A DNA stretch of 24,741 nt from JBCDKH01 sp964388485 (lineage in GTDB: Bacteria; Planctomycetota; Phycisphaerae; Tepidisphaerales; Tepidisphaeraceae), in the NCBI GenBank assembly GCA_964388485.1, contig CAYMAS010000051.1:1-24741 (forward strand). The letters are read 5' to 3'. This document shows, piece by piece, positions 1-6,244 of this stretch (within the stretch, counting starts at the first letter, position 1; every line of letters begins with the position of its first letter). A program made the translations under genes and the position numbers. Under the pieces are notes generated by a model. It was not told where the DNA came from and made no database searches. It saw only the letters and a program-made list of their open reading frames with translations.

Positions 1-402
1 GGGCTGGCGACGAGCTTCAAGCACCTCGACCCGCTCTTGCCGCGGCTGGAGGTGCAGGCACGGATGGACCCGCGGCTCCGGGACGTGCAGGCGGTCGCCA
101 ACGTGATCGCCCGGCACGTCGCCGACCTGAACTTCGTGCACGCCTTCCGCGACGGCAACGGCCGCACGATGCGGGCGCAGGCGGACAACCTCGCGCAGAC
201 GGCGGGCCTGCGGCTGAACGAGGCGCAGCTGGACCGCGAGGCGTGGAACCGCGGCAGCGCCGAGGCCAACCGCGACCCGCTCGACGTCAAGACGCTGCGG
301 CAGGTCATCGGCCGGGCCCTGGAGACGCGCGAGCAGGCGCTGAAGTCCGGCATGGTCGAGGGGATGGAGACGAGCTACGCGCGCATCGACGACGTCGCCT
401 AG
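1..402 (+). CDS. Fic/DOC family protein, 3' part (5' end outside window)
   Basis: The frame is open from base 1 to a TAG at 400-402, so only the C-terminal 133 residues are present. The Fic core motif is visible as HAFRDGNGRT, matching the family pattern HxFx(D/E)GNGR, in which the His is the catalytic base and the Asp/Glu and Asn/Gly loop binds Mg and the nucleotide phosphates. Fic enzymes usually transfer AMP (or another phosphate-containing group) from a nucleotide to a protein hydroxyl. No inhibitory (S/T)xxxE(G/N) helix is visible in the part I can see, so it could lie upstream or in a separate antitoxin. The gene is not obviously part of the Dpd operon downstream: 437 bases and an assembly gap separate them. 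Whether it is a toxin, an effector or a housekeeping Fic protein cannot be told. Confidence 0.85.
   Translation, partial: GLATSFKHLDPLLPRLEVQARMDPRLRDVQAVANVIARHVADLNFVHAFRDGNGRTMRAQADNLAQTAGLRLNEAQLDREAWNRGSAEANRDPLDVKTLRQVIGRALETREQALKSGMVEGMETSYARIDDVA
312..342 (+). repeat. 31-base direct repeat, copy 1 (inside fic)
   Basis: This stretch near the end of the fic reading frame (codons for RALETREQAL) is identical to 500-530, which begins immediately after the N gap. The two copies diverge at the next base. Confidence 0.9.
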
Positions 403-489
403 ACGGTCAGCCCCTCGGGTTCGGCAAGGCCGTTGGCGCGGCAGCAGGCTGTGAGCGTGTTGGCCAGAAGGCAGGCGATGGTCATTGGG

Positions 490-499
490 NNNNNNNNNN
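490..499. other. Assembly gap of ten Ns
   Basis: Ten consecutive Ns mark a join between two contigs. The true distance and content are unknown, so reading frames cannot be followed across it. Confidence 0.99.
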
Positions 500-530
500 C
501 CGGGCCCTGGAGACGCGCGAGCAGGCGCTG
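500..530 (+). repeat. 31-base direct repeat, copy 2 (right edge of gap)
   Basis: Identical to 312-342 and placed exactly at the first base after the Ns. An exact repeat at a contig end suggests a branch in an assembly graph: a second version of the fic end may belong to the contig that carries the Dpd cluster. Confidence 0.9.
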
Positions 531-839
531 GAGCGCCAGCACTACGTCGCCCGCGGCGAGCGCCCACCCCACGTCGGCCACCACGCCCGCGACCTGCCGG
601 GTGTCCGGCAGGAGCGGGATTATGGGCTGGGTGACTAGCCGTCGGCGGGAAAGTTGAAGAGCAGGTGAGAGCGGAGAAATTCTTTGCTTCGAACCCGGCC
701 TCATGGTTCAGGTTGAGTTTGCTGCGTTGAGCTCAAGATGGCTGTGGCGACGAGGAAGCCAACACCGCACCTGCGACCTCACGGCACCACAGGCGGCCAT
801 ACCTGGGATATCGAGCTCAACGCGGTACGCTGAGGTGAC

Positions 840-1532
840 GTGAAAATTTCTGAGCTCTTCGACAGCATTCAGGGTGAGGGCAAACTATCCGGCGTGCCCT
901 CGGCGTTCATACGCAGCAGTGGGTGCAACTTGAGGTGTGGGTGGTGCGACACGCCCTATGCCTCTTGGCGTCCTGAGGGTGAGCAGCAGGTCGCAGCCGA
1001 TATCGTCGCTTGGGCGATTGGCACCGGCCGCCGGCATGCTGTGTTCACCGGCGGTGAGCCGGTCCTTCAGCAAGACGCCGCCGATCTGTGTGACGGTCTA
1101 ACCAACGCAGGTGTGCACGTGACGCTTGAGACAGCAGGGACTGTGTTCAAGCCGCTGTCCATCAGCCTGCTGAGCTTGAGTCCGAAGCTCGCCAACTCTA
1201 CCCCGCACGGCACAACACACGCAAAGCGGCATGAGGCAACCCGACTCAACTTCGGCGTGATGAACCGACTGATCGCCCACACGCGGAGGCGCGGCGGCGA
1301 CGTGCAGGTGAAGTTTGTGGTGACGTGCGAGGCGGACTTGGCCGAGGTCGAAGCGGTTGTCACCCAGTTGAACGGCCTAGCACCCGCCGACGTGCTGCTG
1401 ATGCCGGAAGGCCGCGATGCCGTCATGCTCAACTCTCGCTCCTCGTGGGTGGCCGAGGCGTGCAAGACGCGAGACTGGCGGTTCTGCCCAAGACTTCACG
1501 TTTACTTGTATGGTGATCGCCGAGGCAAATGA
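840..1532 (+). CDS. queE: 7-carboxy-7-deazaguanine synthase QueE (radical SAM)
   Basis: QueE converts 6-carboxy-5,6,7,8-tetrahydropterin to 7-carboxy-7-deazaguanine (CDG), the ring contraction step of preQ0 synthesis, in the cytoplasm. The N-terminus has the family motif FDSIQGEG, then the radical SAM cluster motif CNLRCGWCDTPY with Cys29, Cys33 and Cys36 (CX3CX2C) for the 4Fe-4S cluster, followed by FTGGEPVLQ, the SAM-binding GGEP motif. At 230 residues the length is normal. The start is a GTG preceded by GAGGTGAC at 832-839, a close but usable ribosome binding site. It is the first gene of the preQ0/modification operon and overlaps queC by four bases (ATGA). Confidence 0.95.
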   Translation: MKISELFDSIQGEGKLSGVPSAFIRSSGCNLRCGWCDTPYASWRPEGEQQVAADIVAWAIGTGRRHAVFTGGEPVLQQDAADLCDGLTNAGVHVTLETAGTVFKPLSISLLSLSPKLANSTPHGTTHAKRHEATRLNFGVMNRLIAHTRRRGGDVQVKFVVTCEADLAEVEAVVTQLNGLAPADVLLMPEGRDAVMLNSRSSWVAEACKTRDWRFCPRLHVYLYGDRRGK

Positions 1533-2233
1533 ACTCATCCACTACCTCTCGCTGCGTCGTGCTGCTCTCCGGCGGCCTTGACTCCGCCACCGCGCTCGCT
1601 GTTGCGTCGCGGCGGGACGGACTGGCGTGTCACTGCCTCAGTGTCGACTACGGCCAGCGGCACCATGCCGAGTTGGAGGCGGCTAAGCGAGTCGCAAAAT
1701 CACTCGGTGCGCAGGAGCACAAGTTCGTCCGCGTCGACCTCTCCGCCTTTGGCGGCAGCGCGTTGACCGATAACGCCATCGGCGTGCCGAAGGGCCGCGG
1801 CGACAGTGAGATGTCCTCAGGTATTCCCGTGACCTACGTTCCAGCGAGAAACACCGTGCTGCTGTCGCTCGCGTTGGGCTATGCCGAGACACTGGGGACC
1901 GGCATGATCTACTGCGGCGTGAACGCAGTGGATTACAGCGGCTACCCCGACTGCCGCCCTGCGTTCGTCAACGCCTTCGAGCACATGGCGAACTTGGCGA
2001 CGAAAGCGGCAGTCGAGGGCGAGCAGCGGGTGGAAGTGCGGGCGCCGCTCATCGACCTCGATAAGGCCGAGATCATCCGGCTTGGAACGGGCCTGGGCGT
2101 CGACTACCAAGCCACCGTCACCTGCTACGACCCTGACGCTTCTGGCCGGGCGTGCGGGACGTGTGATGCGTGTGCGCTTCGCCATCGCGGGTTCGCTGTC
2201 GCCGGCATCGCCGATCCGACGCGATACCGCTGA
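1529..2233 (+). CDS. queC: 7-cyano-7-deazaguanine synthase QueC
   Basis: QueC uses ATP and ammonia to turn CDG into preQ0 (7-cyano-7-deazaguanine), the base later inserted in DNA by DpdA. The PP-loop ATP-binding motif SGGLDS is at residues 14-19. The C-terminal zinc site is intact: Cys199, Cys209, Cys212 and Cys215 in the pattern C...ACGTCDACALR. The length of 234 residues is typical. The ATG overlaps the queE stop (ATGA), so translation is probably coupled. The next gene, queD, begins 67 bases after the stop, the widest internal gap of this module. Confidence 0.96.
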   Translation: MNSSTTSRCVVLLSGGLDSATALAVASRRDGLACHCLSVDYGQRHHAELEAAKRVAKSLGAQEHKFVRVDLSAFGGSALTDNAIGVPKGRGDSEMSSGIPVTYVPARNTVLLSLALGYAETLGTGMIYCGVNAVDYSGYPDCRPAFVNAFEHMANLATKAAVEGEQRVEVRAPLIDLDKAEIIRLGTGLGVDYQATVTCYDPDASGRACGTCDACALRHRGFAVAGIADPTRYR

Positions 2234-2246
2234 TTATCTAGTACAT

Positions 2247-2276
2247 TTGAGTCTTGAACGTTGCCAGGCCGATAAG
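2247..2276 (+). promoter_or_regulatory. Possible internal sigma70-like promoter before queD
   Basis: In the AT-richer 67-base spacer after queC there is TTGAGT (2247-2252, 4 of 6 to TTGACA) and, 18 bases on, GATAAG (2271-2276, 4 of 6 to TATAAT). Such matches occur by chance; the AT-rich setting in a GC-rich operon is the main support. Confidence 0.25.
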
Positions 2277-2300
2277 ACATGGCGGCGGGAGACTTACCAC

Positions 2301-2663
2301 GTGCGGATATACAAGACCTTCAGCTTCGAGGCGGCTCACCGCCTGCCGACCGTGCCGCCGGGCCACAAGTGCGCGGCCGTTCACGGCCACTCGTACCGCG
2401 TGACGCTGTGGCTCGACGGTCCGGTCGGTCACGAGAGCGGCTGGGTCCAGGACTTCGCCGAGGTCAAGGCGGCGTTCGCGCCGTTGTTGGGGCAACTCGA
2501 CCACTCGATGTTGAACGACGTCGAGGGCCTGGAGGTGCCGACCGTCGAGAACATTGCCAAATGGGTCTGGGTCCGGCTCAGGCCAACGCTGCCGCTGCTG
2601 AGCGAAGTGCGCGTCGATGAGACAGCGACCAGTGGGTGCGTCTATACAGGCGATGAGTCGTGA
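2301..2663 (+). CDS. queD: 6-carboxy-5,6,7,8-tetrahydropterin synthase QueD
   Basis: QueD converts 7,8-dihydroneopterin triphosphate to 6-carboxy-tetrahydropterin, the substrate of QueE. From the GTG at 2301 the protein is 120 residues, about the length of E. coli QueD, and begins at the conserved FSFEAAHRL strand; the open frame extends upstream into queC but homology and a GGGAGA site at 2286-2291 support 2301. The zinc ligands are His13, His28 and His30, with the catalytic Cys24 in the CAAVHGH motif. LDHSMLND and the PTVEN motif follow, and a Glu in the final DETATS segment completes the usual pattern. Its stop overlaps the GTG of the next gene (GTGA). Confidence 0.94.
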   Translation: MRIYKTFSFEAAHRLPTVPPGHKCAAVHGHSYRVTLWLDGPVGHESGWVQDFAEVKAAFAPLLGQLDHSMLNDVEGLEVPTVENIAKWVWVRLRPTLPLLSEVRVDETATSGCVYTGDES

Positions 2664-3646
2664 CAGCGGTCGCCGCCGGACGACTTCGGAGCATTTTTAA
2701 CAACCGATCTGCCGTCCGCCCCGACAGCAGCTACTGTTCAGGGATGCGATGCGTCGGCCAACCGCCGGTCCACCTGATCGTTACATGTGCCAAGCGGAAA
2801 CGTCACCCGCCGACGCCGCGGCTGCAAGTGCGCGGCCTGCCAACCCGTGGGAATCTCGTCACGGCTTGGGCGAAGCGTGTCGCGGCCGCGCCGGCAGTTG
2901 CGGCTGCGACGGACCTGTATCTAGGGGAGTCGTGGTGCGTCGCCCGTGAGGCCGCCGGGGCGTCCACCGGCGTTCGGCTGTGGGTCATGTCGGCAGGGCT
3001 CGGCGTCGTCTCAGCGGAGGCAGTCGTGCCTTCCTACGCTGCCACCTTCGCCTCCAATGGGGCGGACGCAGTGCCGGGCGATCCTGCAGTCTGGTGGGGC
3101 GAGATGACGCTCCGGCTACCGACCGATCCGCTGCGGCCACGGTCGCTCCGCCGCCTGTCTCGGCGACCAGGGCGATTCTTGCTGGCGGTCTCTCGCCCGT
3201 ATCTGGCCGCCGTTGCGGAGGACCTTGCAGCCGTAGCGTCTCCTGAGCGCTGGACGATCATCTCCGCCGGTGGTGGCGATCTCGTCCCAGTCAACCTCCG
3301 CGAGCGGCTTGTGCCGACCGACGGCTCACTCCGATCTGCGGTCGGTGGCACCGTGAACGCCATCAATGTCCGCCTCGCTAACCGAATCCTGGCAACACTG
3401 CCGGTTGACGGGTGCCTGCACTGTCATGCTTGCCGCGTGGCGGAAGACCTGCGAGAGGAGGCATCTCACACGAGCGTCCGCCTACAAGGTCGCCGCCTCA
3501 GCGACTCGGAAGTGACCGCCTTCGCTCGCAAGAACGCGATCGGCGTCTCCGCCAGCCTGCGACGCCTGAGAGACGAAGGGCTCTCGTGTGAGCAGTCGCG
3601 GTTTGCCCGCATCTACCGCGAAGTCCACCTGAAGGAGGCGCGGTAA
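2660..3646 (+). CDS. dpdC: YaaA-like protein, probable DpdC (dPreQ0 to dADG conversion)
   Basis: The core resembles the YaaA/DUF6884 type of fold: a first strand ending in Cys43 within TCAKRKR, a segment ATDLYLGESW, then VMSAGLGVVS (Ser111 onwards) followed by PSYAATF, matching the family run of CSKxK, LY, SAxYGL and PY. A C-terminal cysteine cluster CLHCHAC (Cys252, 255, 258) could bind zinc. In studied Dpd clusters dpdC is needed to turn dPreQ0 into 2'-deoxy-7-amido-7-deazaguanosine. The position directly before dpdA supports that role, but the symbol rests on context and on a remembered family resemblance. The GTG at 2660 overlaps the queD stop; the ATG at 2744 would give 300 residues starting just before the conserved core and is a real alternative. 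The stop overlaps the dpdA start (TAATG). Confidence 0.72.
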   Translation: MTAVAAGRLRSIFNNRSAVRPDSSYCSGMRCVGQPPVHLIVTCAKRKRHPPTPRLQVRGLPTRGNLVTAWAKRVAAAPAVAAATDLYLGESWCVAREAAGASTGVRLWVMSAGLGVVSAEAVVPSYAATFASNGADAVPGDPAVWWGEMTLRLPTDPLRPRSLRRLSRRPGRFLLAVSRPYLAAVAEDLAAVASPERWTIISAGGGDLVPVNLRERLVPTDGSLRSAVGGTVNAINVRLANRILATLPVDGCLHCHACRVAEDLREEASHTSVRLQGRRLSDSEVTAFARKNAIGVSASLRRLRDEGLSCEQSRFARIYREVHLKEAR

Positions 3647-4890
3647 TGAGGTTCTTCTTCCCCGACAGCCTTGATCTGATTGACCCGAGTTTCGACTTCA
3701 CGACTGAGCAACGCAGTCCCCACCGCGTTCGCCAGCGGGATGACCTATACGCCCACGAGGCCTTCGGAGAGGTGCCTTACGATGGCCTGCTGGTGAGTCG
3801 TGCCATCGTGGAAGGTGCTCCCGGTGCCAGCGGCAAGTACAGCTTCGCTCAGCGGCAGCGGCTGTACAGGGAGGGCGTACACCGCTTCTTCCGCCTGGAC
3901 CGCGACCCGCGGATGGCGGACGTCGAAGTCATGGGCGACTGCGGGGCATTCACCTACGTCCGTGAGCGGACCCCGCCCGTCACGCCGCGGCAGGTCGCCG
4001 AGTTCTACACCACGATCGGCGTTGACTTGGGTGTCAGCGTCGACCACGTCATCCTCGGCTACCGCCCGGAGGACCAGAAGGCACTGCCTGGCCTCGACGG
4101 CGAACTTGACGAGTGGCGGGAGCGACAGCGACTCACCCTCGAGCTCGCTGAGAAGTTCCTCGACGAGGTGGGCCGACTCGGCGGGCCATTTGCGCCCGTC
4201 GGCGTTGCGCAGGGCTGGAGCGGCGAGTCTTACCGTTACGCCGTCGAGAGGCTGCAGGAGATGGGCTACGACCGCGTTGCACTTGGTGGGCTGGTCCCGC
4301 TCAAGACGAACGAGATCAAGGCGGTATTGGCGGCCGTGCGGCCGGACTTGCGGCCGGGGACGGACCTGCACCTGTTCGGCATCAGCCGCGTGGCGCACAT
4401 CGCCGACTTCGCAGCGCAAGGTGTCACAAGCTTCGACTCGACCAGCCCGCTGCGCCAAGCATTCAAGGACGACCGTGACAACTACTGGACCGCTGACGGC
4501 GACGCGCATCCGGCGCTGCGCGTGCCGCAGTCGGACGCGAACCCGCAGCTCAAACGTCGCATAACCAGCGGGGCTGTCGATCAGGGCGAGGCCCGGCGGC
4601 TGGAGCGGGCTTCGCTTGCTGCGGTCGAGGCTTACGGAGCGGGCGATGCCACCCTCGCCTCAACGCTAGATGCGGTTCTGGAGTACGAGGCGTTGCTCGG
4701 TAAGGCCGGCAAGCCGGGCGACTACCGAGAAGCCTACGCCCGCACGCTGGAGGAGCGGCCGTGGCGGTCATGCCCCTGCCGCATCTGCCGTGAGCTGGGC
4801 GTACATGTGATGCTCTACCGCGGCGCAGAGCGCAACCGGCGTCGCGGGTTCCACAATGTTTGGACGTTCAACCAAAGGATCCCAAGATGA
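3646..4890 (+). CDS. dpdA: DpdA, TGT-like DNA guanine transglycosylase inserting preQ0
   Basis: DpdA is the DNA counterpart of tRNA-guanine transglycosylase: it swaps guanine in DNA for preQ0. TIM-barrel landmarks of TGT are present: GDCGAF with Asp98 (equivalent to the substrate-binding Asp of TGT), VAQG at 187-190, LGGLV around Gly214-215, and FDST with Asp264, the expected nucleophile. The C-terminal zinc site is CPCRIC (Cys376, 378, 381) plus His403 in RGFHN. The protein has 414 residues and lacks an RNA-binding PUA domain, as expected for a DNA enzyme. GGAGG lies seven bases before the ATG. The gene overlaps its upstream neighbour by one base and dpdB by four (ATGA), a tight modification operon. 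Confidence 0.93.
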   Translation: MRFFFPDSLDLIDPSFDFTTEQRSPHRVRQRDDLYAHEAFGEVPYDGLLVSRAIVEGAPGASGKYSFAQRQRLYREGVHRFFRLDRDPRMADVEVMGDCGAFTYVRERTPPVTPRQVAEFYTTIGVDLGVSVDHVILGYRPEDQKALPGLDGELDEWRERQRLTLELAEKFLDEVGRLGGPFAPVGVAQGWSGESYRYAVERLQEMGYDRVALGGLVPLKTNEIKAVLAAVRPDLRPGTDLHLFGISRVAHIADFAAQGVTSFDSTSPLRQAFKDDRDNYWTADGDAHPALRVPQSDANPQLKRRITSGAVDQGEARRLERASLAAVEAYGAGDATLASTLDAVLEYEALLGKAGKPGDYREAYARTLEERPWRSCPCRICRELGVHVMLYRGAERNRRRGFHNVWTFNQRIPR

Positions 4891-6098
4891 CCCGCGTGAG
4901 CGCGACTGCCGACAAAGCCAAATCCGAGAAGCGGCGGCGGGATCGGGCGGATGGCAGCGTCGTGCTGTTCCGCCTGCCGGCCATCGAGGTCCGCCAAGGG
5001 CCGCGCCGTCGACTCTACAGCTTCGCGGTTGACGGCAAGCGGCTTGGCGAGTTCGCCACGCTCTCAAGACTCCGCCGTCAAACGGGTGAAGACGATGAGT
5101 CTGCTGGCGACTTGCTCGGTTACCAGCGGCCGGAGGTGGCGTCGCACATTCGCGAGATTCGACGCTACCTTGAGGGTCCCGATCCAATGGTGCCGAACGC
5201 CCTCGTTATCGCGTTCGACAAGCGCGTCCGTTTTGAGCCCGCCGCCGACGGAGACGCGGACGCCTTCGACAGCCCGTACAGCCGGGCTGGTACGCTCGTG
5301 GTGCCTGTCCCCAAAGGCAGTGGCGACCACGATAAGCCTGGCTGGATCGTCGATGGCCAGCAACGAACTGCCGCCGTTCGCGATGCCGACATCAAGAGCT
5401 TCCCGCTCTGCTGCGTCGGATTTGTCGCCGAGAATGACGCCGAGCAACGCGAGCAGTTCCTCCTGGTCAATTCGGCCAAGCCGCTCAGCCGCAGCCTCGT
5501 CTACGAGCTGCTGCCGGCGACCGACTGCGTGCTGCCAAAGCCCCTGTTCGACCGCCGCCTGCCATCGGCTCTTTTGGCGCGGCTGAACGCCGATCCCGAA
5601 TCACCGCTGCGGGGAATGATCGCGGTGCCGACCAACCCCGAAAAGGCACCAGTTAAGGACAACAGCGTGCTGCGGATGCTCGCCAACAGCCTCAGCGATG
5701 GCGCGCTGTACCGCCACCGCACACCCGCCGGCGGGGCCGACGAGGGGGCGATGTTGAAGGGCGTGTTGTACCCCTTCTGGTCCGCCGTCCGCGACGCCTT
5801 CCCCGACGCATGGGGCCTGCCGCCGCGGCGGAGCCGGCTCATGCACGGAGCGGGGATTGTGTCCATCGGGTTCTTGATGGACGCCGTCGCCGATCGCATT
5901 GATGCCGAGGGCCGCGGCCTCACCCACGCCGGCTGTCTCGGGCAAATCCGCCGCGTCGCCCCGCACTGCGCCTGGACTGCGGGAGAGTGGCCGTTCGAAG
6001 GTGGAGCGCTTCGGGTGCGGTGGGACGAGGTGCAAAATACCCCAAAGGATCTCCAGCGGCTTGCCGACCACCTGCTCGGCGTGTACCGCACTAGCTAA
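4887..6098 (+). CDS. dpdB: DpdB, DGQHR/ParB-like partner of DpdA
   Basis: The protein of 403 residues has the DGQHR-type motif as VDGQQR (Asp156 to Arg160), followed by FLLVNSAKPL around 191-200, the pattern of ParB/Srx-like domains seen in DGQHR proteins. In Salmonella Montevideo dpdA and dpdB together are sufficient to make dPreQ0 in DNA; the exact role of DpdB is not settled, and some clusters lack it. The ParB/Srx superfamily often binds or hydrolyses nucleotides, which would suit an ATP-dependent helper. I chose the ATG at 4887, overlapping the dpdA stop and preceded by AAAGGA at a seven-base distance; an in-frame ATG at 4860 inside dpdA has no such site. It ends the modification module. 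Confidence 0.88.
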   Translation: MTRVSATADKAKSEKRRRDRADGSVVLFRLPAIEVRQGPRRRLYSFAVDGKRLGEFATLSRLRRQTGEDDESAGDLLGYQRPEVASHIREIRRYLEGPDPMVPNALVIAFDKRVRFEPAADGDADAFDSPYSRAGTLVVPVPKGSGDHDKPGWIVDGQQRTAAVRDADIKSFPLCCVGFVAENDAEQREQFLLVNSAKPLSRSLVYELLPATDCVLPKPLFDRRLPSALLARLNADPESPLRGMIAVPTNPEKAPVKDNSVLRMLANSLSDGALYRHRTPAGGADEGAMLKGVLYPFWSAVRDAFPDAWGLPPRRSRLMHGAGIVSIGFLMDAVADRIDAEGRGLTHAGCLGQIRRVAPHCAWTAGEWPFEGGALRVRWDEVQNTPKDLQRLADHLLGVYRTS

Positions 6099-6132
6099 CG
6101 TGGCTGATAACCGATGCGGTACCGCGCGGCTT

Positions 6133-6161
6133 TTGCTCCCGTGGGCGAACGCGGATATGTT
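6133..6161 (+). promoter_or_regulatory. Possible sigma70-like promoter for dpdE onward
   Basis: TTGCTC (6133-6138, 3 of 6) is separated by 17 bases from TATGTT (6156-6161, 4 of 6). Spacing is ideal and the location fits, but the -35 match is weak. Confidence 0.3.
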
Positions 6162-6199
6162 ACCTGCTGCCGCGAGCGAGGGATCGCCCGGCCCTGCGG

Positions 6200-6214
6200 C
6201 GCCCACGTCGGGCG
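6200..6214. repeat. Inverted repeat CGCCC-N5-GGGCG upstream of dpdE
   Basis: Perfect five-base arms around ACGTC, followed by TTTC, lying 30 bases before the dpdE ATG and downstream of the possible promoter. It could be an operator or a small attenuating hairpin; it is too short to be called a terminator. Confidence 0.35.
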
Positions 6215-6244
6215 TTTCAGAAGGCGGAAATCGGCCGGCGAGAT

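Larger units (their letters stand above)
403..839. other. Junction between fic and the Dpd cluster, no gene assigned
   Basis: The stretch contains the N gap. Left of the gap the minus strand can be read as a protein end (...CLLANTLTACC... ending at the TAG 399-401, overlapping the fic stop), and right of the gap the minus strand reads on as a plausible hydrophobic peptide up to about 704, but the Ns make this unverifiable. From about 640 to 839 I see no coding signal on either strand. Two copies of GAGCTCAA lie at 729-736 and 813-820, the first inside the palindrome TTGAGCTCAA (727-736). No clear sigma70 promoter or preQ1-type riboswitch for the operon was found. Confidence 0.5.
6099..6244. 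promoter_or_regulatory. 146-base spacer between modification and restriction modules
   Basis: This is the longest non-coding stretch inside the cluster. It holds a possible promoter (6133-6161), a ten-base palindrome GCGGTACCGC at 6116-6125 and an inverted repeat at 6200-6214. No reading frame is convincing. Independent transcription of dpdE onward is the simplest interpretation. Confidence 0.45.

Noticed and set aside
399..704. Minus-strand frame crossing the N gap, with protein-like segments on both sides
   Set aside because: The Ns make the frame across the gap arbitrary and the right part includes the 31-base fic repeat; kept only as a remark in the junction entry.
686..704. TTCGAACCCGGCC, resembling a tRNA T-loop read in reverse, hence a possible attachment site
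   Set aside because: The flanking bases do not form a five-pair T stem on either strand and no acceptor stem is visible.
640..839. preQ1 riboswitch upstream of queE
   Set aside because: No compact hairpin followed by an A-rich tail that would form the preQ1 pseudoknot was seen.
3745..4509. 254-codon minus-strand open frame opposite dpdA
   Set aside because: It mirrors dpdA, which has clear TGT motifs; long antisense frames are expected in GC-rich genes and this one has no recognisable motif.
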